DNA of 64,000 nt from Chryseobacterium sp. ISL-6 (GCF_018613715.1 NZ_JAGGPT010000007.1:1-64000); one strand, 5' to 3'. Shown: positions 52,994 to 62,201, numbered from the stretch's first letter. Notes: generated by a model from the sequence alone, not told the origin. A program made the numbers and translations.

Positions 52994-54655
52994 TTATTTC
53001 CGTCCACCAATATATTTTCCGGCTGTCATTCCAGAAAACAGACATCCACCAAGAAATGTCCCTTCCAGGGCACGATAGCCATGCATGCCACCACCTCCAA
53101 ATCCTGCTACTTCTCCGGCAGCATATAATCCTTCAAGCACCGTTCCATCCTCTTTTAAAACCTGCCCATTAAGATTTGTCTGAATTCCACCCAGTGTTTT
53201 TCGCGTTAGGATATTTAGCCTTACTGCAATCAGGGGTCCATTCTCAGGATCTAATATTTTATGTGGAGTGGCAACTCTTCCTAGCTTATCGCCGATATAT
53301 TTTCTTGTACTCCGGATATAATTAACCTGTGTGTCTTTTGAAAACTTATTATCCAGTTCCCGGTCTCTGGCTTCGATCTGCAATTTTATCTTTTCATATT
53401 CTAAAAGATGATCACCTGAAAGTTCATTCATCCTTTGTACAAGATCCTTCAGGTTATCGGAAACAATAAAATCTTTCCCGTGTTCTTTAAAAGCTTCCAC
53501 AGGTCCGGGAGCTTTCTTACCGAAAATCCTTTTTAAAAAGAGCATATAATCTTTATTGGTAATATCCGGGTTTTGTTCTGATCCTGAAAGGGCAAATTCT
53601 TTTTTGATAATTTTCTGTGTCAGGATAAACCACGAGTAGGAAAAGCCCGTATCCTGTATATATTTCAGAGTTCCTAAAGTATCGAATCCTGGCAAAAAAG
53701 GCGCCGGAAGTCTGTTTCCTTTTGCATCAAACCAAAGGGATGATGGCCCGGGAAGAATCCTGATTCCATGATCCGGCCAAATAGGATTCCAGTTTTGAAT
53801 TCCTTCTGTATAATGCCACATCCTGTCGCGGTTGATGATATTAGATCCTGCATTTTCAGCAATCCCTATCATTTTTCCGTCCACATATGCAGGTACTCCA
53901 CATACCATATTTTCAGGAGCTTTTCCTAATCTTTCCGGCCAGTTTTTACGCACAAGCTCATGATTCGCCCCTATTCCTCCGGAGGCAATAACAACATGAG
54001 GTGCATTATATTTAAATTGTGAAACAACCGTTCTACTGGTTGCTTGCCCTCTCTCTTTATTATCATTTTCCAACACATCACCTTCAACACCTGTTATCTT
54101 ACCATTTTCCATAATAAGATTAGTAACCCGGTGCCTGAATTTCATCTCTAGCAGTTCTTTTCCCTTTGCTTCATAAGCTTTTTCAACAAAAGGTTTTATG
54201 ACACCAGTACCTGTACCCCAGCTAACGTGAAAACGTGGCACTGAATTTCCATGACCATCCGCCGATCCATCCCCTCTTTCTGCCCATCCCACCATAAACA
54301 TCAGCTTAATTCCCATTTTAGAAATATAATCATACTTTTCAGTGGCCGCAAACTTCAGATAAGCTTCCGCCCATTGCTTCGGCCAGTAATCTTCCTCGCG
54401 GTCAAAACCTGCCGTCCCCATCCAATCCTGTCTTGCGAGTTCATAAGAGTCTTTAATTCCCACCCTGCGTTGTTGGGGTGAATTGATGAGGAAGAGTCCA
54501 CCAAAAGACCAGAATGCCTGACCCCCGATGTTCTGTTCTGTCTCCTGGTCGATCAGCAATACTTTTTTTCCGGCATTGGTAATTTCCATAGCAGCGGTAA
54601 GCCCTGCTAATCCGGAGCCGATGATAATTGCATCAGGTTGAAATTCTTGGTTCAT
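52994..54655 (-). CDS. FAD-binding dehydrogenase (ketosteroid-dehydrogenase/fumarate-reductase-like)
   Basis: 553 residues. The N-terminal GSGLAGLTAAMEITNAGKKVLLID (residues about 13-36) is the FAD Rossmann motif, HVVIASGGIGANHELVRKNWP the second dinucleotide segment and GLYAAGEVAGFGGGGMHGYRALEGTFLGGCLFSG the C-terminal FAD loop. The pattern is that of the FAD_binding_2 family (flavocytochrome c and 3-ketosteroid dehydrogenase relatives). The substrate is unknown. Operon with the SDR gene. Confidence 0.9.
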   Translation of the reverse strand: MNQEFQPDAIIIGSGLAGLTAAMEITNAGKKVLLIDQETEQNIGGQAFWSFGGLFLINSPQQRRVGIKDSYELARQDWMGTAGFDREEDYWPKQWAEAYLKFAATEKYDYISKMGIKLMFMVGWAERGDGSADGHGNSVPRFHVSWGTGTGVIKPFVEKAYEAKGKELLEMKFRHRVTNLIMENGKITGVEGDVLENDNKERGQATSRTVVSQFKYNAPHVVIASGGIGANHELVRKNWPERLGKAPENMVCGVPAYVDGKMIGIAENAGSNIINRDRMWHYTEGIQNWNPIWPDHGIRILPGPSSLWFDAKGNRLPAPFLPGFDTLGTLKYIQDTGFSYSWFILTQKIIKKEFALSGSEQNPDITNKDYMLFLKRIFGKKAPGPVEAFKEHGKDFIVSDNLKDLVQRMNELSGDHLLEYEKIKLQIEARDRELDNKFSKDTQVNYIRSTRKYIGDKLGRVATPHKILDPENGPLIAVRLNILTRKTLGGIQTNLNGQVLKEDGTVLEGLYAAGEVAGFGGGGMHGYRALEGTFLGGCLFSGMTAGKYIGGRK

Positions 54656-54825
54656 TTGTTTTCTTTATCAGTCTAGATTTCTGTAAACTAAGATAATCGT
54701 TTTTAAAATTATAATAAACTGATATACCGATCTTTCGTTTAAATTCTTTCAAAATTTAGTATGTATTAAATATGATATTTAGTAATATCTTAAAAAAGAT
54801 TATCTTTCATCAAATAAGAACTACC

Positions 54826-55302
54826 ATGAGAACATTAACGATTCAGTTATTAACGATCCTTAGTTGCTTAATGTGGTCGACAGCTTTCTCACAATCAAAA
54901 ACATATATACCAGTTTCTAAAGAGCTATATCAGACCATTTTGAAGAAAGACAGTCTACTTTTTAGTGCAGCTAATTCCGGAAACATTGAAAAGCTAAAAA
55001 CTTTCTTTACAGAAGATCTCGAATTTTTTCACGATGTAGGAGGCTTGACAGGATATAAAGAAACTATTGATAATTTCAAAAGAGTTGCTGAAAACTATGG
55101 TTATACCAGAAGAGTTCTCGAACCAGGTTCTATAGAAGTTTATCCAATCAAAGATTATGGAGCAGTTCAGACGGGAGTACATAAATTCTGCCGTTTGGAG
55201 AATGGAATACTTATCAATTGTGGAACGTTCAAATTTGTTCATGTTTGGAAAAATACCTCTGATGGTTGGAAAATCTCAAGAGTCATAAGCTATGGCCATT
55301 AA
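54826..55302 (+). CDS. Exported NTF2-like (DUF4440-type) protein
   Basis: 158 residues from ATG 54826; the in-frame ATG at 54772 would put 18 charged residues before the signal peptide. Signal peptide MRTLTIQLLTILSCLMWSTA with likely cleavage before QSKTY. The mature part fits an NTF2-like fold (LFSAANSGNIEKLKTFFTEDLEFFHDVGGLTGYKETIDNFK and the ending FKFVHVWKNTSDGWKISRVISYGH), the usual DUF4440 ending. Periplasmic; function unknown. Confidence 0.82.
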   Translation: MRTLTIQLLTILSCLMWSTAFSQSKTYIPVSKELYQTILKKDSLLFSAANSGNIEKLKTFFTEDLEFFHDVGGLTGYKETIDNFKRVAENYGYTRRVLEPGSIEVYPIKDYGAVQTGVHKFCRLENGILINCGTFKFVHVWKNTSDGWKISRVISYGH

Positions 55303-55311
55303 ATAATCTTG

Positions 55312-55319
55312 TACATTTG
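55312..55319 (+). promoter_or_regulatory. -7 element TACATTTG
   Basis: Exact TAnnTTTG, 27 bases before the GNAT start at 55347. Confidence 0.5.
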
Positions 55320-55346
55320 CAATCCGTTTCTTAATTGAAGATTCCC

Positions 55347-55841
55347 ATGAACATTGAATATCGAACCCTTTTACCTTATGAAAGCAAAATATACAGAACC
55401 ATTCGATTAGAAAGTCTGGAAAAATTTCCGGAAGCCTTTGGAGCTAAATATGAAGAGGCCTTACAAATTGAGAAATTCCGAATGGAAAGTGATATTGAAA
55501 ACCAACTATCAGAAAGATTTGTCGTTGGAGCTTTTGCTGATCAGGAGTTGGTCGGAATTTGTGCTTTTGTAAAAGAGAAAGATCATACCGGTCATCTCTA
55601 TCAGATGTATATTAAAGAAAATTTTCAGGGGAGAAATATTGGATTAAGATTGATTCAGGAAGTAGTGAATGAAGCTGAAATCCGATTTGATGCCATTGAA
55701 ATTATTTTGGAAGTAACTCATAACAATGTAAAAGCCTATCAGCTATATAAGAAATTCGGATTTAACGAAGTCATTGAGGCTCACAAAAGTAAGGAAAGTA
55801 ACCACCATATCGTTATGAGGTATTATAAAAATCAATTTTAA
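55347..55841 (+). CDS. GNAT-family N-acetyltransferase
   Basis: 164 residues from ATG 55347 (an in-frame TTG at 55335 is less likely). The acetyl-CoA site is HLYQMYIKENFQGRNIGLRLIQEV, with motif A Q/R-x-x-G-x-G/A around QGRNIG, and motif B VTHNNVKAYQLYKKFGFNEV. Substrate unknown. It is monocistronic, 44 bases after the NTF2-like gene. Confidence 0.88.
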   Translation: MNIEYRTLLPYESKIYRTIRLESLEKFPEAFGAKYEEALQIEKFRMESDIENQLSERFVVGAFADQELVGICAFVKEKDHTGHLYQMYIKENFQGRNIGLRLIQEVVNEAEIRFDAIEIILEVTHNNVKAYQLYKKFGFNEVIEAHKSKESNHHIVMRYYKNQF

Positions 55842-55958
55842 CACCATTTTTAGAAATTCAGCAAAATACTTTCCGCCTATTTTTTTGAAAGCCCAAGTGA
55901 AGCAATAGAAATTTATTACTTTCAGTGTACTATAGAATTAGTGGTGATTTTAGTTTTA

Positions 55959-57914
55959 TCAAACTTCTTTTCTTTCTAATTTATTTTGAATAAAAGGAAC
56001 CACAACTAACGGGTACTGCTCTACTTCCAAATGACTTTTATCCAATCCAAAATTAATATGATCTTTTACAGACAGATAACGCAAATTGTAATAAGCTTTC
56101 ATAATGAAATTCTTCCAAAACGGTATCCTGTTATCATAAGAAAGGAAACTATCCATCAGAATAAATTTAAAATCACCTATTTTATTTTGCTGATAAGCCT
56201 GCTCCAGGGAATCAATAATATCTATTTCCTCTTTTTCTATCATATCATTCACGACCTGTTTAAAATAGTAGCCAACCCTTGGTTCTTCACGGAATCCTAA
56301 ATCAAACTGTACATAATAGACATCATTTTTTATAATAGTATCAACAGAATATTTCTGTGCATAAGGTTCGTCCAGGATATTTACATGTACAAACCAATAA
56401 ATATCAGCTCGTTTTGGCAGTCCGAATTTTAATATTGAATCTATGATTGTTTTTTCAATCTTCTTTTCAGAATTTGAGGTAGTAAGATAAACGAGATTTG
56501 TTGCATATTTCGGTATATTTTCATCCACACTCAATTTGTTAAGCGTTGGAATATAGTCCGCTAATTTTTCAAAAGACTGAATATCCGATTTTATTTGTTT
56601 TCCCCGCCACCAAACATACATAATGGCAAATAATGAAAATCCTATTATTAAAGTGATCCATCCACCATCTTTTACTTTTTGCAGATTGGCGATCAGGAAA
56701 CTCATTTCTACTGTTAAAAAGATCCCAGTAATGATTATGTTTAAAATTAAAGGAACTCTTTTTATTCTTAAATAAGAATTGATCAGCAAAGTACTCATCA
56801 GCATTGTAAGGGTAACACTTAGTCCAAAAGCGGCTTCCATTTTGGTACTTTCCTTGAAATGTAAAACCATACCGACACATCCGCACATCAGAAACCAGTT
56901 GATAGCAGGGATGTATAACTGTCCTTTTACATTACTTGGAAACAACACCAAATGTTTAGGCCAGATATTTAGCCTGATTGCCTCGTTGATCAAAGTAAAG
57001 CAACCACTAATTAAGGCTTGTGAAGCAATAATTGTCGCTAAAGTTGCAATTCCTAAAGCAAGCCAGAAAATAGATTGTGGAACAATATGATAAAAAGGAC
57101 TTAAGTTTCCTACTTCCTCACCTACATGATTGAGTAACCACGTTGTTTGTCCGGCATAACTTAGTATTAAAGCAATTTTTATAAAGACCCAGCTTATTCT
57201 TATATTATTTCTTCCGCAATGTCCCATGTCGCTATATAATGCTTCAGCACCTGTAGTACATAGAAAGATACTACCCAAAAGCCAGAACCCTTTCGGTTCA
57301 TTTACCAGCATCTGATAGGCATAGTAAGGATTTAATGCCTTTAAAACACCCCAGTTATCACTTAATGCCATTGCCCCTAAAACTCCGATAAATCCAAACC
57401 AGATTACCATTGCCGGACCAAATACTTTACCTATTTTATCCGTTCCAAATTGTTGAAAAATAAATAAAACAATTAAAATCCCTATGATCACAGGAACCGT
57501 GTTAAATCCCGGAATAACAGCCTGAACGCCCTCTACTGCAGAAGCTACTGAAATTGGTGGGGTAATAATCCCATCAGCCATTAAAAAAGCACCTCCCGCC
57601 ATTGCAATAAAAACGAGCCACTTGCCACTATATCTTCTTACCAAAGCATATAATGAGAAAATTCCGCCCTCGCCTTTATTATCAGCCTGCAGGGTAATGA
57701 GTACATATTTTATTGTAGTTTGAAAAACGAGTGTCCAAAAAATACAGCTTAAGCTGCCAAGCGCAATGGCTTCAGTAATAATTTTATGATGAAAAACTGC
57801 ATTTAGCGTGTATAATGGTGAGGTACCAATGTCTCCAAATACAATACCTATAGCTATTAATGATCCTGCAAGAGTAATTTTCTTATGAAAATCTGAGCTA
57901 TTCTGTCCGGTCAT
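55959..57914 (-). CDS. kup: KUP-family potassium uptake transporter
   Basis: 651 residues. About 12 membrane helices (residues about 10-430) begin with SLIAIGIVFGDIGTSPLYTLNAVF, the KUP signature, followed by NKGEGGIFSLYALVRR and GDSN-like turns. A C-terminal cytoplasmic domain of about 200 residues follows (NLVYLTTSNSEKKIEKTIIDSILKFGLPKRADIYWFVHV). It imports K+ with protons. Single gene. Confidence 0.93.
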   Translation of the reverse strand: MTGQNSSDFHKKITLAGSLIAIGIVFGDIGTSPLYTLNAVFHHKIITEAIALGSLSCIFWTLVFQTTIKYVLITLQADNKGEGGIFSLYALVRRYSGKWLVFIAMAGGAFLMADGIITPPISVASAVEGVQAVIPGFNTVPVIIGILIVLFIFQQFGTDKIGKVFGPAMVIWFGFIGVLGAMALSDNWGVLKALNPYYAYQMLVNEPKGFWLLGSIFLCTTGAEALYSDMGHCGRNNIRISWVFIKIALILSYAGQTTWLLNHVGEEVGNLSPFYHIVPQSIFWLALGIATLATIIASQALISGCFTLINEAIRLNIWPKHLVLFPSNVKGQLYIPAINWFLMCGCVGMVLHFKESTKMEAAFGLSVTLTMLMSTLLINSYLRIKRVPLILNIIITGIFLTVEMSFLIANLQKVKDGGWITLIIGFSLFAIMYVWWRGKQIKSDIQSFEKLADYIPTLNKLSVDENIPKYATNLVYLTTSNSEKKIEKTIIDSILKFGLPKRADIYWFVHVNILDEPYAQKYSVDTIIKNDVYYVQFDLGFREEPRVGYYFKQVVNDMIEKEEIDIIDSLEQAYQQNKIGDFKFILMDSFLSYDNRIPFWKNFIMKAYYNLRYLSVKDHINFGLDKSHLEVEQYPLVVVPFIQNKLERKEV

Positions 57915-57994
57915 ATGATGTTTTAATGCAAAATAAGTTAAATTTTACAATCTAATTATCAAAGATGTAATATTTTTTTCTTCAAAAAAAGATT

Positions 57995-58023
57995 AAGCCT
58001 CACAGCTAACTGCTATGAGGCTT
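57995..58023 (-). terminator. Terminator of the ABC exporter operon
   Basis: 8-base-pair stem AAGCCTCA/TGAGGCTT plus 3 further pairs after one mismatch; on the minus strand followed by AATCTTTTTTTG. Confidence 0.75.
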
Positions 58024-58053
58024 TTGTGATAGTTTTATTTTATAATCAATCTG

Positions 58054-58821
58054 TTATGCTCTTTTTTTATAAACCCTCATTGCAAAAATATAAGCCACGA
58101 TCATAATTCCCATACACCATGCAAGAGCAACCCATATCTCATTACCCACAGGTTGGTTTGAAAGTAATGCGCGGATAGCTTCAACTATTGAAGTTACAGG
58201 TTGATTTTCTGCAAAGGCACGAACTACAGATGGCATTGATTCTGTCGGTACAAATGCAGAGCTTATCAATGGCAGAAAATGAATTGGATAAGCAATTGCA
58301 ATGGCTCCATCTACAGATTTTGCAGACAGTCCTGCAATGGCGGCTACCCAAGTTAAGGCCAATGTAAATAGAATAAGTATCCCTGCCACAGCGAGCCATG
58401 ATAATATTCCTGCAGGTGAACGAAAACCAATAATAAGGGCCACTAGAACCACTACAACAACTGAGATCACATTGGACACCAATGAAGTCAGAACATGACC
58501 CCATAATGCAGCAGAACGTGCAATTGGCATAGAGTGAAATCGCTCGAATATTCCCCGTTGTACATCGGTAAACAGGCGGAAAGATACATAGCCTATACTG
58601 TTTGCAACAGCAATCAGAAGTATACCGGGTAAAAGATAATTTACATAGTTATCCGTACCTGTTTGAATGGCACCACCTAGCACATATACGAACAATAGCA
58701 TAAGTGCGATCGGCATGATGGTAACGGTGACAATGGTATCCATGCTTCGGGAAACATGACGGATAGAACGCCAGAACATAATAACCATGTCAGTGAAGAA
58801 ATAACTCTTTATTGTTTCCAT
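58054..58821 (-). CDS. ABC-2 type transporter permease, DrrB-like
   Basis: 255 residues, six membrane helices. The N-terminal MFWRSIRHVSRSMDTIVTVTIMPIALMLLFVYVLGGAI and the VQRGIFERFHSMPIARSAALWGHVLTSL loop are characteristic of daunorubicin-resistance (DrrB) permeases; IRALLSNQPVGNEIW also fits. It pairs with the ATPase gene that ends directly before its start codon (zero gap). Probable drug or lipid exporter. GC is higher than in the neighbouring genes. Confidence 0.9.
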   Translation of the reverse strand: METIKSYFFTDMVIMFWRSIRHVSRSMDTIVTVTIMPIALMLLFVYVLGGAIQTGTDNYVNYLLPGILLIAVANSIGYVSFRLFTDVQRGIFERFHSMPIARSAALWGHVLTSLVSNVISVVVVVLVALIIGFRSPAGILSWLAVAGILILFTLALTWVAAIAGLSAKSVDGAIAIAYPIHFLPLISSAFVPTESMPSVVRAFAENQPVTSIVEAIRALLSNQPVGNEIWVALAWCMGIMIVAYIFAMRVYKKRA

Positions 58822-59589
58822 TTAGTTTTCATTTTTTTTACCGATGATTGCAAGAAATATTTCCTCCAGAGTCGGCTGTTTTTCAATATATTCTACTCTT
58901 GCTGGCGGAAACTGTTTTTTAAGCTCCGTTAGCGTACCACTTACAATGATTTTGCCTCCGTGAAGAATGGCAATTCTATCTGCAAGCTGCTCAGCCTCAT
59001 CCAAATACTGTGTGGTAAGAAAAATTGTTGTCCCACCATCAGCAAGCTCTTTAACAATCTTCCATACTTCAATACGAGCCTCAGGATCTAATCCGGAAGT
59101 AGGTTCATCAAGGAAGACAAGCTGCGATTTTCCAACAAGGCTCATAGCGATATCAAGTCTACGGCGCATCCCTCCTGAGTAGGTTGATGCCCTCCGGTTG
59201 GCAGCATCAGATAAACCAATGCGTTTAAGCAGATCATCAGCAACCTGGTGTGGATCATTAAGATGTCGCAGCCTTGCAATCATAACTACATTTTCCCGTC
59301 CTGTTAAAACCTCATCTACAGCTGCAAACTGTCCTGTCAGACTAATTGATTGTCGTACATTATTGGGTTTTAATAAAACATCGAATCCGTTTACAGTCAC
59401 GTTTCCGCTGTCTTGTTTTATCAGCGTACTCAGTATTTTGACAATTGTTGTCTTGCCTGCACCATTGGAGCCAAGTAAGGCGAAAATACTGCCTGCTTTG
59501 ACTTCAAAATCTACTCCTGTTAATACAGAGATATCCTTATAGGATTTTTTCAGCCCTTGTACCGAAATGGCAATTTCATTCTGTAACAT
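58822..59589 (-). CDS. ABC transporter ATP-binding protein, DrrA-like
   Basis: 255 residues. Walker A GSNGAGKTT (residues about 38-46), Q-loop in LTGQFAAVDEVLTGRENV, signature YSGGMRRRLDIAMSL, Walker B LVFLDEPTSGLDP and H/switch region TTQYLDEAEQLADRI. The short C-terminus ARVEYIEKQPTLEEIFLAI is the DrrA CREEM-like region reduced. It powers the permease encoded next to it. Upstream by 10 bases is the HTH-pentapeptide regulator. The segment 59161-59220 has 33 G+C of 60 by hand count, well above the rest of the window. Confidence 0.93.
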   Translation of the reverse strand: MLQNEIAISVQGLKKSYKDISVLTGVDFEVKAGSIFALLGSNGAGKTTIVKILSTLIKQDSGNVTVNGFDVLLKPNNVRQSISLTGQFAAVDEVLTGRENVVMIARLRHLNDPHQVADDLLKRIGLSDAANRRASTYSGGMRRRLDIAMSLVGKSQLVFLDEPTSGLDPEARIEVWKIVKELADGGTTIFLTTQYLDEAEQLADRIAILHGGKIIVSGTLTELKKQFPPARVEYIEKQPTLEEIFLAIIGKKNEN

Positions 59590-59599
59590 ATTTTCCTAA

Positions 59600-60682
59600 T
59601 TATGATGTTAACAAAGTGATACCGGCCATATCAGCTTTTCCATTTTTCAGGAATTCATAGGTCATTCGATCTGCGTGACAGTCAATAAACTGTATCTTTT
59701 TCAGATTATTATTTTTAAAAAAGGTATTTATAAGTGTTGAATTCTGAAATGTAACCCTTTTAAAATCAGAATTTTCAAAATAACAATCCTCCAGTCTACC
59801 ATCGAAAACAATATCTTCAATCTGTATCCCAATAAAAGAGGTCCTATTCCATACTGCACCTTCAACGGTATTATTGATGAAAGCCCCGGATTTAAATTTC
59901 ACGCCTGAGAAATCAGCTTCGGAAAAATCACAACCTTTGGTATGGCTTTCTAAAAATTCAGCATCTTTCAGTGAACACTCAATAAACTGATTATTAGCAA
60001 GGCTGGAGCCCAGAATATGACTGCTGCTCATATCAGATGTTGAAAAGTCGCACCGGTCAACATGATTTCTTTTAAGAAAATTAATTCCAGTAAGATTGGC
60101 GCCAAAGAAGTCACAGCTTTTGATGTAGCTTTTTGAAAATTCAGTTTCTTTCAGGGAGCAGCCTTTAAATATATTATTGACTAAGTTGGAGTTCTGAATC
60201 TTGCTTCCGCTAATGTTGGAATCTGAAAAATCACATTGATCAACATTATTCCCTTTTAGGATAAGACCTGATATATCCGACCCAATAAACTTACATTTCT
60301 GTATATCGGACGAACTGAATTTGTCATGAAGATTATTTAACCCCGAAAAATCTGCATCTATCCAACTTCCGTTTGACATATTCCAACTGGGCTTTTTCTC
60401 ATCTTTTCCGGATAAAGGTTCTTCATTTTTTTCAGCTAAAGGTTCAATCGGGGTTTCCCCAGGGATTGCTGACTGAAAATTATCTGAAAAATAATTAAGA
60501 TCAACACCCAGAATTTCCGCAAGACGGATAAAAGTAGTGATATCGGGCATTGATTCGCCACGCTCCCATTTTCCAACAGCCTGTGAGCTTATGAATAAAC
60601 GCTGGGCAAGCTGAGCTTGTGAGATATTAATTTTCTTTCGTGCCTCGACAATTTTATTGCCAATGATTTTAGTATTTAACAT
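59600..60682 (-). CDS. XRE-type HTH regulator fused to pentapeptide repeats
   Basis: 360 residues. Residues about 8-65 form a cro/C1-type HTH (IVEARKKINISQAQLAQRLFISSQAVGKWERGESMPDITTFIRLAEIL). A charged linker (66-105) leads to about 225 residues of pentapeptide-like repeats with a regular C/F/L at the centre (CDFSDSNISGSKIQNSNLVN, CDFFGANLTGINF, CDFSEADFSGVKF), which fold as a right-handed beta helix. First gene of the ABC exporter operon, so it likely controls it. A -7 box is 29 bases upstream, with TTTG 20 bases before it. Confidence 0.88.
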   Translation of the reverse strand: MLNTKIIGNKIVEARKKINISQAQLAQRLFISSQAVGKWERGESMPDITTFIRLAEILGVDLNYFSDNFQSAIPGETPIEPLAEKNEEPLSGKDEKKPSWNMSNGSWIDADFSGLNNLHDKFSSSDIQKCKFIGSDISGLILKGNNVDQCDFSDSNISGSKIQNSNLVNNIFKGCSLKETEFSKSYIKSCDFFGANLTGINFLKRNHVDRCDFSTSDMSSSHILGSSLANNQFIECSLKDAEFLESHTKGCDFSEADFSGVKFKSGAFINNTVEGAVWNRTSFIGIQIEDIVFDGRLEDCYFENSDFKRVTFQNSTLINTFFKNNNLKKIQFIDCHADRMTYEFLKNGKADMAGITLLTS

Positions 60683-60711
60683 GATCGTATTTATTTATTT
60701 TTTCGACACTA

Positions 60712-60719
60712 CAAAGGTA
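60712..60719 (-). promoter_or_regulatory. Promoter of the HTH-pentapeptide/ABC operon (-7 TACCTTTG)
   Basis: Exact TAnnTTTG on the minus strand, 29 bases before the ATG. TTTG lies 20 bases further upstream, matching the usual -33 spacing. Confidence 0.65.
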
Positions 60720-60759
60720 TTGGGGCCTATTTCCAGAATCAAAAAAATACAGAAACTTA

Positions 60760-60788
60760 TAGTTGTATTTACGCTACTTTTAGTTGTA
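60760..60788. repeat. TAGTTGTA direct repeat, 21-base period
   Basis: TAGTTGTA at 60760-60767 and 60781-60788, 40 to 70 bases upstream of the -7 box of the HTH-pentapeptide operon. A possible binding site; an 8-base repeat may be chance. Confidence 0.35.
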
Positions 60789-60922
60789 ATCCACCACTGT
60801 GAGTGGTCTATTGAGTTATTTCGATGAATTGCTCTTCATAAGACCTGAATAGATACATTTTCTTTAAAAAACTAATGATCTATTTTTTCTGCTATCCTGT
60901 CTTTCTTTAATATCAATTTATA

Positions 60923-61327
60923 TTACTTCCATTCTGCCCTGTGCATGATAAAACTGCTTTCCTGTTTTACGAATCCTACTTTCGGATAATACTCCATCGC
61001 GGTTGGCACTGATAAAAGCAATACCATCGATTGCTCACCCACTTTTTCTTTCGTTAAATTGATCAGTTTTCTTCCAACACCTTCTTTTTGATATTCACCT
61101 CTAATGGCAAGATCGGAAAGATAGCAGCACCAAACCCAATCTGTAATGGATCGCGAAACCCCTACCAACAGATCATTATGCCAAGCTGTAACAATGAGAT
61201 CTGAATTGTTGAGCATCTTTTGAATCCTTTCTTTATCATTCGTTGGGCGAGGCAGCCCCGCATTATCATAAAGTTCAATAACCTGATCAGCGGTTGGTAT
61301 TTTATCTGTACTGTATTTTATTTCCAT
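60923..61327 (-). CDS. GNAT-family N-acetyltransferase
   Basis: 134 residues. Compact GNAT fold: CYLSDLAIRGEYQKEGVGRKLINLTKEKVGEQ holds the acetyl-CoA motif (QKEGVGRKL), and AMEYYPKVGFVKQES is motif B. Members of this type are close to YhbS-like acetyltransferases. Substrate unknown. Divergent from the VOC gene. Confidence 0.88.
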   Translation of the reverse strand: MEIKYSTDKIPTADQVIELYDNAGLPRPTNDKERIQKMLNNSDLIVTAWHNDLLVGVSRSITDWVWCCYLSDLAIRGEYQKEGVGRKLINLTKEKVGEQSMVLLLSVPTAMEYYPKVGFVKQESSFIMHRAEWK

Positions 61328-61527
61328 GGTTCATATATTTTTTTATTCATAATTATTCTTTAAAATTGATGTCTTTGTTTTTTATCATGGTATTTCTAAC
61401 GTCAGATATGTAAAATCAATTAAGATCATTAGTTAAAATAAGTATCTAAATTAAACATAAAATATATAAATCATCTGCATACAAAACACAATATAAATTT
61501 CATACAATACATTGATTAATATTGATT

Positions 61528-61535
61528 TATATTTG
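61528..61535 (+). promoter_or_regulatory. -7 element TATATTTG
   Basis: Exact TAnnTTTG, 47 bases before the VOC gene start. Confidence 0.45.
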
Positions 61536-61582
61536 TTTTTGAAAATAATACGTATAAATAATTTTCCACAAATCATTAAAAA

Positions 61583-61963
61583 ATGAAACTTAATCACCTT
61601 AATTTAAGTGTTCCAGATATAGCATCAGCGCGTTCTTTTTTTGAAACTTATCTGGATTTTACCTGTACCGACAGTAAGTTAAACGATTGCCTTTCCGTAT
61701 TAAACGGTGAAGATGGCTTTATCTTGGTACTGATGAGCCAACAGATGAATCGTAATGGAAACAACGCTTACCCGGATAGCTTTCATATTGGGTTTTATCT
61801 TAAAAATGAAGCGGAAGTTCTGGCGAAATTTGAACAGTTAACAAGCGCTGGTTTTATTCTGGAACACGAACCACAAAGGATCAGAAAAGTCTTTGGTTTT
61901 TATTATCTGCATCAGAATATACTTATAGAAATTGTCTGCGAACTTCAGGACCCCAATGAATAG
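61583..61963 (+). CDS. VOC-family protein (glyoxalase/dioxygenase superfamily)
   Basis: 126 residues with two beta-alpha-beta-beta-beta modules. HLNLSVPDIASARSFFETYLDF is the typical opening with the first metal-ligand histidine (His5), FHIGFYL provides the second histidine near residue 73, and LIEIVCEL an acidic ligand near 119. The reaction cannot be deduced; glyoxalase, dioxygenase and antibiotic-resistance functions all occur. Confidence 0.87.
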   Translation: MKLNHLNLSVPDIASARSFFETYLDFTCTDSKLNDCLSVLNGEDGFILVLMSQQMNRNGNNAYPDSFHIGFYLKNEAEVLAKFEQLTSAGFILEHEPQRIRKVFGFYYLHQNILIEIVCELQDPNE

Positions 61964-62106
61964 GTATTTAAACTTATAAAGCATAATAAACAGCAAATTA
62001 CGACTTAGTTTTCGTTATATCTTTTGCTATATCTAAATAAATAACAGCTCTAAACTCCTATTAATAAAGGGTTTTTAATTTTTATTATGTTCAGACATAA
62101 TAATGT

Positions 62107-62201
62107 TATATTTACTCCGTTTACTATACACGTAAGCTCATATTTTGAGTTTTCATGGTTATTAGTTTTTAATCCTCAACTTCGGTTGGGGATTTTTTTG
62201 T
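62107..62201 (+). ncRNA. Candidate small RNA with UUCG-capped terminator
   Basis: TATATTTA (62107-62114) resembles the -7 element. A 10-base-pair stem (62171-62180 with 62185-62194, one G.T) capped by TTCG and followed by TTTTTTTG is a strong terminator about 60 bases downstream. No coding gene precedes it within 140 bases. The layout resembles 48370-48442. Confidence 0.4.

Noticed and set aside
52972..53010. GTG start at 53010 for the SDR gene
   Set aside because: It would overlap the end of the FAD dehydrogenase gene and add a low-complexity KNLKYKIG tail; ATG 52971 gives the normal SDR N-terminus.
58054..60682. Integrated mobile element carrying the ABC operon
   Set aside because: Higher GC suggests transfer, but no integrase, transposase, terminal repeats or target duplication were found at either side.
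60760..60788. LytTR operator upstream of the HTH-pentapeptide operon
   Set aside because: The 21-base period fits, but the half-sites lack CAATT and no LytTR gene is nearby; kept only as an unassigned direct repeat.
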